Shown here piece by piece: positions 7,064 to 16,325 of a DNA stretch of 64,000 bases. The notes under the pieces are model-generated. The model did no database searches. It had not been told where the DNA came from and was given only the letters and a program-made list of their open reading frames with translations. Positions within the stretch are counted from its first letter, which is position 1, and each line of letters opens with the position of its first letter. The stretch covers positions 124,001-188,000 of the forward strand of contig JAUJEB010000001.1 in NCBI GenBank assembly GCA_030442055.1, given 5' to 3'. Origin of the DNA: Agaribacillus aureus (GTDB lineage: Bacteria > Bacteroidota > Bacteroidia > Cytophagales > Cyclobacteriaceae). Made by a program: the position numbers and the translations under genes.

Positions 7064-9787
7064 CTAGATGTTTTTGATGATTTTCAGCTGCGCCTTTAAT
7101 TCCATTAACTCTTTTTTGGCATTGTCAATCTTCAGGTCAAACTCTTCCCGTACCTGGTCCGCATTTTTCGAATTCGCGAAAAATTCAAGGTTATTTTTCC
7201 ACAGACTAATGTCATTTTCAAGGTTGGTTATCTGCCGTCGCAGGTTGAACTCCTTTTTATTCAGTTTTCGGTTTGCATTCGGTGTTCCTTTCAGGGAGGT
7301 CAGCTTGGTGGTTATTTTCAACTTGGTCTTTTCTTCCTCATCCAGGCTACTACTGGTAATAAACTTATCTACGGCCTTGGCAAACATTTCCTGACTGGAA
7401 CGTATAGCATTTTTGGGTACAAACCCTATATTATTCCATTCTTCCTGCAAGGCTTCCAATTGACCGATATCCCCTGCCCCTTCCTCGGCGAGCTCTATAA
7501 TCCGCTGGCAAACATCTTCTTTTAATTTTAAATTCTCTTCATACCCTTTCTCTACTTCCTTGAAGCTATTCCTGCGATTATCAAAGAATGTATCACATGC
7601 CTGCTTGAATCTTTGATATATCTCATTACGGTGTTTTTCCGGTACAGGCCCTATGTTGCGCCATTCTTGCTGCAGCTTCTTTAATTCATTGGCAGTTTGG
7701 TTCCAATCGGTGCTATCCTTTAATTCAACAGCTTTGGCTACCAAGGCTTCCTTAAGTTTCAGGTTCTCTCCACGTTCACCTTCCAGCTTTTTGAAGAAAG
7801 CATTTTTATTATTAAAAAACCGTTTGAAAGCAGACCAGAAGGGCTTATTTACTTCGTGAGCACGCTCCCGTGGTAAACCTCCAATGGCTTCCCATCGCTT
7901 TTGAATCTCCAGTATTTCCTGGGTTTTCTTGTTCCACTCCACGATCCTGTCGGAATCAAATTCCGCAAACGGCTGTACTTCATCCCTGAGTTTGGCCTTG
8001 GACTCCAGGTTAACCTCCAGGTCTTTTTTTAACTCATCGTAGTGGGTTTTACGACGTGCATAAACCTTGTCCGAAGCTGCCTTAAATCTTTGCCAAAGCG
8101 CCTCCTGCTGGGCTTTGGGAACAGGGCCAATATGTTTGTATTCATTGTGTAACTCATTCAGCTCCTTAATGGCATCCCTGAGGTTTTCCTCCTTTTCCAG
8201 ATTTTCAGCTCTTACGCACAGTTCTTCTTTGGCCACCAGGTTTTTCTTGCGATCCAGCTCTTTCAGTTCAAAATAGATGCTCCTGTTATCATAAAAGCGA
8301 TCCATTAAAGCGTTGTAGCTGGCCCAAAGATTGCGCACATGCTGCGGTGGTACCTGACCGGTAGCTTTCCATTCCTCCTGAATTTCCTTAATGGCATTGA
8401 TACTGGTAGTAGATTCCTCCCCGTCTACCAGGTGCCTTAATTTTTCAAGCAGTTCAGTGGCTTTTTGGTAGTTCTCCAGTTTTTGCCGCCCTAAATCGCC
8501 ATAGAATTTATGCTTACGCTCTTTAATTAATTTATAATAAGCATCATATTTTTGGTCAAGCTCATTTTTATAGGAAAAATCTTCTTCACTTCCCCCATCC
8601 TCGATATATCTTTCAAGCGCCTGTGCCCTGTCTCGCTCTTTCATTTCCTGGAAAAGCGGGGTAATAATGTTTAAGACGACATCCAACTTTTTAAAATCAT
8701 CCAGCTTTGTAAGCGTTTTGATGGTCCTGACCAGCTCTTCCTTGCTGTATTGGGTGTAATCTGCGTGTACCAGTTCATCGCCATCATCATGAATTTCCTC
8801 TTCATGGTCAGCGGTTCCTAAATCATCAAATCCCGCGGTCGCTCCTGCCTCTTCCTCACCTGCTTTCTCGGTTTTCGTTGCTTCCTCTTCGGTGGGTTCC
8901 TCAGCTGTTGGTGCTGCCGACTCTGAGGTGGCTGCGGCTGTTTCCTGCTTATCTTCTGTTTCCAATGCTTCATCAGCACCAGCTGTATCGGCTTCAGGAG
9001 CTGCCGTTATTTCCTGGCTCGTGGCAGGTTGTGTGGTACTGGTAGATGGGTCAACCTCAGCATCGACTATCTTCTCCCCTGAAATATCTTTATGATCTGG
9101 CTGTTCAGGATCAGCCGCCTGCTCCATGGTACCAGGCGTTTCCTCGGGTGTTTCATCGCCTGCCAGGTCCGGTTGAATCGATGTATCTTCTTTTGCTGTA
9201 TCCGGTTCGGAGATCTCCGACGCTTCTTTTTCACTGGTAGAGATGGATTCAGCCGGCTGCGCTGAGGCAACTATCTCATTAGCAGAATCCGGTGGTACTG
9301 TTTCCGTGGGTGTTGGAGTAACGGCAGCATCGGTTTCATCCGTACTTTCTTCCGTCGGCGTTTCAATCACTTCAGTCTCTTCTGTGGTCTCAGACACGGC
9401 TTCATCAACAGGTGCTTCTTGAGTAACAGGTTCAACGGTCGAATCAGAGGTTTCAACGTCAGATGCCTGAACAACCGGCTCTTCCTGTCCTTCCGAAGGG
9501 ATAGTTGCCTGAGGTTCAGTTGCCACTACTTCCTCTTCAATAGCTTCCTCTTTTGCCTCCGTGGTGTCTTCCGTTTTTTCCTGATCGTCATCGGCTTCCA
9601 CTGCTTCGTCATTGGTAGCCAAAGCTTCCGGGTCCTCGTTTAAAGCGGCTCCCTGAGCCTCTTCTTCGAGTGATTGATTTTCATCAGTCGAAACACTGTT
9701 TTGATCATTTACACTTTCCGCTCCCTCCTCACCTGCATTAAGCGCCTCTTTTTTGATTTCTTCTGATGGTTCAGTCTCTTTACTCAT
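7064..9787 (-). CDS. DUF349-repeat protein with a long acidic N-terminal region
   Basis: 907-aa cytosolic protein. Residues about 1-340 are low-complexity and very acidic (Glu, Asp, Thr, Ala, Pro) and probably disordered. Residues about 350-830 hold at least five DUF349 repeats, each marked by W..IG.VP followed by a helical segment (for example EEWKATGQVPP, QEWRNIGPVPE, EEWNNIGFVPK). The C-terminus is a predicted coiled coil. DUF349 proteins are widespread and poorly characterised. The gene is monocistronic in appearance, between tRNA-Thr and yqgE. The large disordered acidic extension is the unusual part. Confidence 0.85.
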   Translation of the reverse strand: MSKETEPSEEIKKEALNAGEEGAESVNDQNSVSTDENQSLEEEAQGAALNEDPEALATNDEAVEADDDQEKTEDTTEAKEEAIEEEVVATEPQATIPSEGQEEPVVQASDVETSDSTVEPVTQEAPVDEAVSETTEETEVIETPTEESTDETDAAVTPTPTETVPPDSANEIVASAQPAESISTSEKEASEISEPDTAKEDTSIQPDLAGDETPEETPGTMEQAADPEQPDHKDISGEKIVDAEVDPSTSTTQPATSQEITAAPEADTAGADEALETEDKQETAAATSESAAPTAEEPTEEEATKTEKAGEEEAGATAGFDDLGTADHEEEIHDDGDELVHADYTQYSKEELVRTIKTLTKLDDFKKLDVVLNIITPLFQEMKERDRAQALERYIEDGGSEEDFSYKNELDQKYDAYYKLIKERKHKFYGDLGRQKLENYQKATELLEKLRHLVDGEESTTSINAIKEIQEEWKATGQVPPQHVRNLWASYNALMDRFYDNRSIYFELKELDRKKNLVAKEELCVRAENLEKEENLRDAIKELNELHNEYKHIGPVPKAQQEALWQRFKAASDKVYARRKTHYDELKKDLEVNLESKAKLRDEVQPFAEFDSDRIVEWNKKTQEILEIQKRWEAIGGLPRERAHEVNKPFWSAFKRFFNNKNAFFKKLEGERGENLKLKEALVAKAVELKDSTDWNQTANELKKLQQEWRNIGPVPEKHRNEIYQRFKQACDTFFDNRRNSFKEVEKGYEENLKLKEDVCQRIIELAEEGAGDIGQLEALQEEWNNIGFVPKNAIRSSQEMFAKAVDKFITSSSLDEEEKTKLKITTKLTSLKGTPNANRKLNKKEFNLRRQITNLENDISLWKNNLEFFANSKNADQVREEFDLKIDNAKKELMELKAQLKIIKNI

Positions 9788-9854
9788 TTTCCTGTTATTT
9801 ACAGTACCAGTAATATCCTTTGCCCATCGGACAAAAGCAAATCAAGCGATCTAT

Positions 9855-10433
9855 CTAGTTTAACCGAGGATCGTCAGGATAGTTTGAAAACATCTTAAAT
9901 TGGCCTCCCATCCCTTTTAGCACTTCCCGCCATAACTTCTCAGGCTCACAGTCGAATATGTTTTCCGGTGTTGCCTGCGGCGAAATGATCCAGGAGTTCG
10001 CTTTAATTTCATCCGACAGTTGGCCACTGCCCCACCCAGAATATCCAAGGAAAAACTTAAAATCATTTGGATTTATTTGTTTATTTTCAATTAATATCTT
10101 TAACGTTTCAAAGTTGCCTCCCCAATACAGGTCTTTGCTGATTTCAACCCCTCCTTCTACCAGGTCACCAGCCCTGTGGATAAAGTGCAATGTATCTTGT
10201 TGTACGGGACCACCTATATAAAGGGTTTCCCCAAAGCCCACAATATCCTCCAAAACCTCGTCAAATTTCACTGTTGAAGGCTTATTCAGCACAAAACCAA
10301 ACGACCCCTCTTCCCCGTGCTGACACATGATGATAACAGTCCTTTCAAAATTCGGATCGGGCAAAAACGGCTCCGAGATCAGCAAGTCTCCTTTTTTCGG
10401 TTCTAAATTCTTGTTGTGTTTATAATCTATCAT
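9855..10433 (-). CDS. YqgE/AlgH family protein
   Basis: 192-aa protein matching the YqgE/AlgH (DUF179) family over its whole length: an N-terminal GDLLISEPFLPDPNFERTV, the FGFVLNKP motif at about 46-53, YIGGPVQ, and the conserved FFLGYSGWGSGQL at about 128-140. Members are small alpha/beta proteins of unclear biochemical role (AlgH was named for an effect on alginate regulation in Pseudomonas). It lies 9 bp downstream of miaE on the same strand, so the two are probably co-transcribed. Length is normal for the family. Confidence 0.9.
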   Translation of the reverse strand: MIDYKHNKNLEPKKGDLLISEPFLPDPNFERTVIIMCQHGEEGSFGFVLNKPSTVKFDEVLEDIVGFGETLYIGGPVQQDTLHFIHRAGDLVEGGVEISKDLYWGGNFETLKILIENKQINPNDFKFFLGYSGWGSGQLSDEIKANSWIISPQATPENIFDCEPEKLWREVLKGMGGQFKMFSNYPDDPRLN

Positions 10434-10442
10434 GCCCTTTCT

Positions 10443-11027
10443 CTAATGCAATGCAGCTTTCAACGGTAGTGATTTTAGTACTTGTCCCTCTATCTCATTT
10501 AAAGCATGCAAGCGATCGTATACTTCCTTTTCTTCAAAATAATTCAAGGCCATTTTTACAAATATATTGCCGTGTTTTGCCTCTGAGGTCCATAATGCTT
10601 TATAAAAACTCTTCAGCGATGGTTCATCAAGGTAGTCTGCGACCATCTTGAATCGCTCCGCTCCACGGCATTCAATAATGCTGGCAAATAACAACCGGTC
10701 CAGAAATCTATCTGTTTTTCCCGAGCGACAGTGATCTATGAGCTGCTTTACGTACATATCCTGCGTCATTTCTGCCGGCAATTTGATACCCCTCTGTTCC
10801 ATTAACTCATAAACCGACCTAAAATGTTCCAATTCCTCGACCGCTGTATCTATTAACTCCGGGATAATTTCCAGTCTGTCGGGGTATTTTGCTACAAAAC
10901 TCATGGCCATGGCAGAAGCTTTGCGCTCACAATTGGCATGATCTTGCAGAAAACTGTCAAAATCTTTCATTACTGTCTCTATCCATTCGGTGCTACTTTC
11001 ACAGGATAACTCAATACTAAATTTCAT
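10443..11027 (-). CDS. miaE: tRNA-(ms2io6A)-hydroxylase MiaE
   Basis: 194-aa non-haem diiron protein of the ferritin-like fold. MiaE hydroxylates the isopentenyl side chain of 2-methylthio-N6-isopentenyladenosine at position 37 of tRNAs reading U-starting codons. Metal-binding residues are visible in two E-x-x-H-type sites: DHANCERKAS (about 29-38) with VEELEHF (about 67-73), and IIECRGAERF with SEAKHGNIF (about 152-160). Length and order match the family. It is followed after 9 bp by yqgE. Confidence 0.92.
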   Translation of the reverse strand: MKFSIELSCESSTEWIETVMKDFDSFLQDHANCERKASAMAMSFVAKYPDRLEIIPELIDTAVEELEHFRSVYELMEQRGIKLPAEMTQDMYVKQLIDHCRSGKTDRFLDRLLFASIIECRGAERFKMVADYLDEPSLKSFYKALWTSEAKHGNIFVKMALNYFEEKEVYDRLHALNEIEGQVLKSLPLKAALH

Positions 11028-11490
11028 ATCAATCTTTAAATCGTATCTTCAGGGAATAAAAATGTCGGCTCGCAAACTCGTTATCATTAATGTTTTGTTT
11101 CCCCCATCCAATTTCCATAGCTACCGGAATTTGATTTGCTATAGCATCTCAGTTTGCGTTTCCCTGTATTTATTTAACGCCTGCAACCGGTGAAAATTGA
11201 GGAATGATTCAGGTGCTCACTCAAATTTCCAACTACTGTTTTCTGATCTGAACTTGGTAGCCAGCAAAACAAAAATAATACTGCCACCGCTACAGCTGTA
11301 ATTATAATGAAAATAATTAGCTATCAAATGATTTTTATAAGTCAGAATTTAAATAAATTTAATGACTTTTGTAAAGGTATTTTAAGAAAGAAGCCTAATA
11401 TTGCCGTGAAAGTTTACTTTTTTCGCTTATTCTGCGGCTGTTAGGCTAAAAACATTGTTTTTTGAAGAATGGACCTTAAACTAAAATGAC
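11028..11490. other. 463-bp divergent intergenic region between miaE and pdxH
   Basis: The region is AT-rich and should hold the promoters of both divergent genes. I could not pick a clear -33/-7 pair. A short open frame over 10990-11193 is Phe/Ser/Ile-rich with no family features and is not called. No RNA gene or repeat is seen. Confidence 0.4.
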
Positions 11491-12135
11491 ATGAAATCAG
11501 ATCTGGCCTCCATAAGAAATGATTACCAGCAAAAGTCTCTTAGCAGGCAAAACGTCTGCGGTAACCCGTTAGATCAATTCGAGCAGTGGTTTGAAGAAGC
11601 TACGGAGGCGGAGATTATTGAACCCACCGCCATGAATTTATCAACCGTCAGCAGCAATGGCCGTCCAAGCGCCCGTATTGTGCTGTTGAAAGGAATAAAT
11701 GACAATGCATTTCAATTTTACACTAATTACGACAGTCAAAAAGGAAACGATCTAGCTCAAAATCCATTTGCAGCGCTTACTTTTTTTTGGCCCGAATTGG
11801 AAAGACAAATACGGATCGAGGGAAAAGTTGAAAAGTTGGATGCAGCAACCTCGGAAGACTATTTTTCGACCCGCCCCAGGGATAGTAAAATAGGTGCCTG
11901 GGCTTCTCCTCAGAGCCAGGTAATCGAAAGTAGGGTATTTTTGGAAGAAAATGTCAAACATCTTACGGAAAAGTATTCGGGAATAGAGGTACCTAAACCC
12001 GCTCACTGGGGTGGGTATCAGCTATCCCCGGATAAGCTGGAGTTCTGGCAGGGTCGTTCAAGCCGTTTACATGACCGCATTGTATATCGACTGACCGCCC
12101 CGGGGCAGTGGCAAATAGAAAGACTGGCACCTTAG
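11491..12135 (+). CDS. pdxH: Pyridoxamine 5'-phosphate oxidase
   Basis: 214-aa FMN enzyme that oxidises pyridoxine 5'-phosphate or pyridoxamine 5'-phosphate to pyridoxal 5'-phosphate, the last step of vitamin B6 synthesis and the salvage route. Conserved blocks include PTAMNLSTVSSNGRPSARIVLLKG (FMN/substrate site), FQFYTNYDSQKG, LTFFWPELERQIRIEG, the SRPRDSKIGAWAS-type segment (here TRPRDSKIGAWAS) and the C-terminal EFWQGRSSRLHDRIVY with W-x-G-x3-R-x-H. Full length. The start is ATG 11491, and a glycosyltransferase follows 16 bp later. Confidence 0.95.
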   Translation: MKSDLASIRNDYQQKSLSRQNVCGNPLDQFEQWFEEATEAEIIEPTAMNLSTVSSNGRPSARIVLLKGINDNAFQFYTNYDSQKGNDLAQNPFAALTFFWPELERQIRIEGKVEKLDAATSEDYFSTRPRDSKIGAWASPQSQVIESRVFLEENVKHLTEKYSGIEVPKPAHWGGYQLSPDKLEFWQGRSSRLHDRIVYRLTAPGQWQIERLAP

Positions 12136-12151
12136 TCAATACCGGTGCTAT

Positions 12152-13417
12152 ATGGAAAAATCCAATTTTTATCTGCAGAGATACGGATTTCCAAAAAGTT
12201 TATTTTTTTCAGATCCCCACCCCGATCTTGGTATGATCGTGGTAATCCCGTGCTTTAATGAAAAAGATCTCATCAGGTCGCTGTCCTCTTTGATATCCTG
12301 CGCCGACACGCAATGTGCAGTAGAAATCCTGGTCATTGTCAATGACTCCGAACGCGCTTCCCCGGAAATGCTGGCACAAAACCAGGTCACCTATGAGCAG
12401 TCTGTATTGTGGGCAAAGAAAAATGACAGCCCGAAAAGAAGAATCCTCCTTCATTATGAGTCCCGATTGCCTCACAAGCAGTCTGGTGTTGGCATGGCCC
12501 GTAAAATCGGCATGGATGAGGCTGTCAGGAGGTTGGACAAGGCAAACAGGGATAAGGGTATCATCATATGTTTTGATGCAGATTCTCAATGTGACGGGAA
12601 TTATTTAAGCGCCATCGAGCAACACTTTTCACATCACCAAAAATGCAATGGCGCCTCCATTTATTTTGAGCATCCGCTTGAGGGTGATTTAAGCCCTGCC
12701 CACTATAAGGGCATCATTTTTTATGAGTTATTTCTTAGGTATTATGTCAATGCATTGCGTTATGCCGGATTTCCCTTCGCTTATCAAACGATTGGCTCCA
12801 GCATGGCCGTAAGATCGGATGTTTACCAAAAGCAGGGAGGAATGAACAAAAGAAAAGCCGGAGAAGATTTTTATTTTCTGCACAAGGTGATTCCTCTAGG
12901 AAATTTCCACGAGATCAATCATACGCGCGTAATTCCATCTGCCAGGTCTTCGGACCGGGTGCCATTTGGTACGGGGAAAGCTATTAGCGACTGGCTCAGC
13001 CGGAATGAGGATCATTATCTGACTTACGCACCCGAAACCTTCAGGGACTTAAAGGCATTTTTGGACCAGGCAAGCCATCTTTTCCGGATGAAGGAATCTG
13101 CTGCGACGCGTCATTTGGAAAAATTGCCGAAAAGTATCGCTACTTTTCTCGCGGAAAATAATTTCATCGAAAATTTAAATGAAATCAACCAATATTGCGG
13201 CCCTACTCCTGAGGCATTTTTAAAGCGATTCTATGCCTGGTTTAACGGTTTTAAAGTATTAAAATTTGTCCATTTTTCCAGAGACAATTTTCATGGAAAC
13301 GTAAACATTGAAAAGGCTACTCAATGGTTATTATCTACCCACCTGGAAGAGCAACATGTCCCTGTTTCAGCAAAAGCACAGCTCATTAAATTGAGGAAAA
13401 TCGATCGTGAGGCTTAA
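12152..13417 (+). CDS. Family 2 glycosyltransferase
   Basis: 421-aa protein with a GT-A fold N-terminal domain: MIVVIPCFNE at about 28-37 starts the nucleotide-sugar-binding fold, and CFDADSQCDGNYL (about 138-150) supplies the DxD-type metal site. A later GEDFYFLHK (about 237-245) matches the ED acidic motif of GT2 enzymes. The C-terminal 140 residues are not assigned. No membrane segments, so it is cytosolic or peripheral. The donor and acceptor cannot be inferred. It lies 16 bp after pdxH on the same strand, probably in the same transcript, with no obvious functional connection. Confidence 0.8.
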   Translation: MEKSNFYLQRYGFPKSLFFSDPHPDLGMIVVIPCFNEKDLIRSLSSLISCADTQCAVEILVIVNDSERASPEMLAQNQVTYEQSVLWAKKNDSPKRRILLHYESRLPHKQSGVGMARKIGMDEAVRRLDKANRDKGIIICFDADSQCDGNYLSAIEQHFSHHQKCNGASIYFEHPLEGDLSPAHYKGIIFYELFLRYYVNALRYAGFPFAYQTIGSSMAVRSDVYQKQGGMNKRKAGEDFYFLHKVIPLGNFHEINHTRVIPSARSSDRVPFGTGKAISDWLSRNEDHYLTYAPETFRDLKAFLDQASHLFRMKESAATRHLEKLPKSIATFLAENNFIENLNEINQYCGPTPEAFLKRFYAWFNGFKVLKFVHFSRDNFHGNVNIEKATQWLLSTHLEEQHVPVSAKAQLIKLRKIDREA

Positions 13418-13449
13418 GACATTTCCAACGCTGAAATATCTATAAAATA

Positions 13450-14166
13450 TTAAAGCAAATGGAAGAGGCTTTTTATGCCTATATTTTTATCGACTGTAAA
13501 ACCTTCACCATATTTTACGCCAATAGATTTACCAAAATCCGTGGCTCTCGCTTCCAACAGCTGCAAGAACTGAGCGCTGGAGATGTAGGTTTCAGACTCC
13601 TTACTATCGGGATCAAAAAATTGTGATTTAAAAGCTTTGACCGAGGCCATTCGCTGTTCCCAGTAATCAGAGACGTCAACGATGATATCTGGGCTGATGA
13701 AGTTGCTTTGAATGTAATGGTAAACAGATCCGGGTCGCCATGCTGATTGATCTTCACCGTCCAGCCTAGTCTCGATCTTTTTTAACCCTGCCATAAAACA
13801 GGCCTGTACGGTAAGTTGAGAAGCTTTTGGATGATCGGGATGCCGGTCTTCAACGGCATTGGCCAGTACCACGTCCGGTTGGAACTTTCGGATCATTTTG
13901 ACCACTTCCAACTGGTGTTCTTTATCATTTTTGAAATAGATATCTTCAAATCCCAGATTTATTCTCACCGACAACCCCAATATCTCAGCAGCTTTTTGAG
14001 CTTCCTGCATCCTTATCTTGGGGTTACCCCGCGTACCCAGCTCACCTCTTGTAAAGTCTACGATCCCAACCTTTTTGCCCTGATTTATATGTGAAATGAT
14101 GGTACCGGAACAAGCCAGCTCCGCATCATCGGGATGTGCGGCAAAAACAAGCATATCTAGTTTCAT
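13450..14166 (-). CDS. bshB1: Bacillithiol biosynthesis deacetylase BshB1
   Basis: 238-aa zinc deacetylase of the PIG-L/LmbE family. It removes the acetyl group from GlcNAc-malate to give GlcN-malate, the second step of bacillithiol synthesis. Zinc and catalytic motifs are clear: AHPDDAEL at about 9-16 and the distal EDRHPDHPKAS (about 110-120). The start MKLDMLVFAAHPDD and total length match BshB1 proteins annotated across Bacteroidota. The gene precedes the M23 peptidase and trxB in reverse order on the same strand; the nearby thioredoxin reductase fits a thiol-redox context. Confidence 0.92.
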   Translation of the reverse strand: MKLDMLVFAAHPDDAELACSGTIISHINQGKKVGIVDFTRGELGTRGNPKIRMQEAQKAAEILGLSVRINLGFEDIYFKNDKEHQLEVVKMIRKFQPDVVLANAVEDRHPDHPKASQLTVQACFMAGLKKIETRLDGEDQSAWRPGSVYHYIQSNFISPDIIVDVSDYWEQRMASVKAFKSQFFDPDSKESETYISSAQFLQLLEARATDFGKSIGVKYGEGFTVDKNIGIKSLFHLL

Positions 14167-14189
14167 GACTTAAGGCGTAAAATGGTAGG

Positions 14190-15236
14190 TTAGCGTACTC
14201 TCAGCATACGCCCTATCCTCAATATTTTATTTCGGGAAATGCCATTCAGGCGACATACGGCGTTGATGGTGGTATGGTATCTTCGACTTATCCTGCCCAA
14301 TGTATCTCCCGATCTGATCCGGTGGTACTTCTTTTTTCTCAGTTCCTTGACATAAGCAAAGGTTTCAGGAGTGATATCGAGGATCTCGCTTTTTAATTCA
14401 TTCTTTTCAAAATCGTATAGTTGCACCGGATTTACAGCAGCTCCTTTGTATCGAACTTCAAAATGCAGATGATAGCCTGTACTTCTTCCGGTACTTCCAC
14501 CGAATCCGATCAGGTCTCCCTTTTTCACCTCTTGTCCCACACGTACAATTCTCTTCAAAAAATGACCATAGAGGGTCTCTAAGCCATTCTTATGACGCAA
14601 GACCACGTAGTGACCATATCCATAACGATCATATTGTGCCACCCGAACAATGCCATCTGCCACGGCGGTTACCGTATCGCCGCGATTCAGGTCCAGGTCT
14701 ACCCCGTAATGCCACCGGTACCGTCTCATACCAAAGGAGGAGTTGACTTTGGTAGTGCCTTTGATCGGCGAAACCCACGACTCCATGCCTTCTTTCAAGG
14801 CGACGGATACATTTTCCTCATGTTTTGTCGGATCGAAATCATATGGGTTGACCTTTTTGGAATCCCACACGGCGAAATGATCGTGACTGTCTATCCAGTC
14901 TCCTTGGACGGTTAATTCCTGCGAAAGTTCATAAAAATGCATAACACCTCTTTCCTGCATCTGATGCTGTCCATAAGCCAGCAATAAGCTTTTCCTCACA
15001 TTTACTCTAAAGGTGTCGGCGGTTGGCCACTTGATTCTAAACGGGATCCTGGAAGACTTCCCCAGTGTGCCTAAATCTCCCGGCGACGATGGACCACGGA
15101 CCTGATTGGTGCCGGTCACCGTTACCTCCTCGAGATCATTAAATGAATAGATATCATGCCCCTGTCCCAGCAGTGGGGCAGACAGAAAAGGCAGGGTTAG
15201 CGCCAGGAGACCAATTAAAAAATGCTTTTGCCTCAT
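14190..15236 (-). CDS. Secreted M23 metallopeptidase with C-terminal LysM
   Basis: 348 aa with an N-terminal signal peptide (about 1-25). Residues about 175-285 are a LytM/M23 endopeptidase domain: HYGVDLD supplies His and Asp ligands and HLHFEVR the HxH ligand, so the site looks intact. Residues about 300-348 are a LysM motif (YHRIRSGDTLGRISRRY) for peptidoglycan binding. The likely role is cell-wall hydrolysis or remodelling in the periplasm. The ATG overlaps the stop of trxB by four bases (15233-15236), so the two are translated from one mRNA. Confidence 0.9.
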   Translation of the reverse strand: MRQKHFLIGLLALTLPFLSAPLLGQGHDIYSFNDLEEVTVTGTNQVRGPSSPGDLGTLGKSSRIPFRIKWPTADTFRVNVRKSLLLAYGQHQMQERGVMHFYELSQELTVQGDWIDSHDHFAVWDSKKVNPYDFDPTKHEENVSVALKEGMESWVSPIKGTTKVNSSFGMRRYRWHYGVDLDLNRGDTVTAVADGIVRVAQYDRYGYGHYVVLRHKNGLETLYGHFLKRIVRVGQEVKKGDLIGFGGSTGRSTGYHLHFEVRYKGAAVNPVQLYDFEKNELKSEILDITPETFAYVKELRKKKYHRIRSGDTLGRISRRYHTTINAVCRLNGISRNKILRIGRMLRVR

Positions 15237-16180
15237 GAAGAAACTGTAACTTCTTTAGCGGCTAAAAACCTTTCAGCATCCAGAGCGGCCATACAACCGG
15301 TACCGGCGGCTGTTACTGCCTGGCGATAAACCGGATCCTGCGCATCTCCCGATGCAAAGACTCCTTCAACATTAGTTTTGGTAGTTCCGGGAATCGTTTT
15401 GATGTATCCGCTATCATCCAGATCCAGAAAAGATTTGAATATATCAGTATTTGGTTTATGACCGATGGCAACAAAAAATCCTTGTACTTGCAACTCGCTT
15501 TTCTCTCCGGTTTTATTATTTAAAACCCGCACCGCATTTACCTCTTCTTCGCCAAGTACTTCATCCGTTTCGGTATTCCACAGCACTTCCAGATTAGGTG
15601 TATTTAATACCCTGTGTTGCATAATTTTGGAGGCTCTCATTTCGTCTCGTCGTACAAGCAGGTATACCTTGTTACATAATTTAGACAGGTAAGTAGCTTC
15701 TTCGGCAGCAGTATCCCCACCGCCTACAACCACAACATCTTTTCCTTTGAAGAAAAAGCCATCACAAACTGCACAGGCTGATACGCCTTTTCCGTTTAAT
15801 CTTTTTTCGGAGGGTAGTCCCAACCATTTAGCTGACGCCCCTGTTGAGATGATAACGGATTCGGCAGTAATTACATCTTTTTCATCGATCGTTACCTTGA
15901 AGGGATAGCTATTAAAATCCACAGCTGTAGCCAACCCAAATCTGACGTCGGTCCCAAACCTTTCCGCCTGTTTTTGAAAGTCAACCATCATTTCAGGGCC
16001 CATTACCCCGTCGGGGTAGCCCGGATAATTTTCAACATCGTTGGTTATCGTTAATTGCCCGCCAGGTTCTCCACCAGTATATAAAACCGGTTTCAAGCCT
16101 GCTCTTGAGGCATAAATGGCTGCTGTATATCCCGCGGGTCCCGAGCCAAGTATCAATACTTTAATTTGTTCTTCTGACAT
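15233..16180 (-). CDS. trxB: Thioredoxin-disulfide reductase
   Basis: FAD/NADPH flavoenzyme that reduces thioredoxin. FAD-binding GSGPAGYTAAIYASRAGL lies at the N-terminus, the NADPH-binding VVVGGGDTAAEEA in the middle, and the redox-active pair is CAVCDGFF (about 135-142; many family members have CATC). The C-terminal block has GVFASGDAQD. I start at ATG 16180 (MSEEQIKV, 315 aa), the usual family length; an in-frame TTG at 16204 would add eight residues. It overlaps the downstream M23 peptidase gene by 4 bp. Confidence 0.95.
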   Translation of the reverse strand: MSEEQIKVLILGSGPAGYTAAIYASRAGLKPVLYTGGEPGGQLTITNDVENYPGYPDGVMGPEMMVDFQKQAERFGTDVRFGLATAVDFNSYPFKVTIDEKDVITAESVIISTGASAKWLGLPSEKRLNGKGVSACAVCDGFFFKGKDVVVVGGGDTAAEEATYLSKLCNKVYLLVRRDEMRASKIMQHRVLNTPNLEVLWNTETDEVLGEEEVNAVRVLNNKTGEKSELQVQGFFVAIGHKPNTDIFKSFLDLDDSGYIKTIPGTTKTNVEGVFASGDAQDPVYRQAVTAAGTGCMAALDAERFLAAKEVTVSS

Positions 16181-16271
16181 GCTAAGTTCCTTAATATATT
16201 CCAAATCCTTTACGAAAGATATGTAATAATGTTGTATAATAACAAGAAAAATTACGTCAATTTTAATACAT

Positions 16272-16301
16272 AAAAAAAGGTCTCCTGAATAGCGAGAGAC
16301 C
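16272..16301 (-). terminator. Rho-independent terminator of the sigma factor gene
   Basis: On the minus strand GGTCTC (16301-16296) and GAGACC (16284-16279) form a six-base stem followed directly by a run of seven T. It begins 25 bp after the sigma factor stop codon. Confidence 0.75.
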
Positions 16302-16325
16302 CATGTAATAAATGTTAGTATTTTA

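Noticed and set aside
10990-11193. 67-codon frame in the miaE-pdxH gap
   Set aside because: Partly antisense to miaE, and composition suggests chance.
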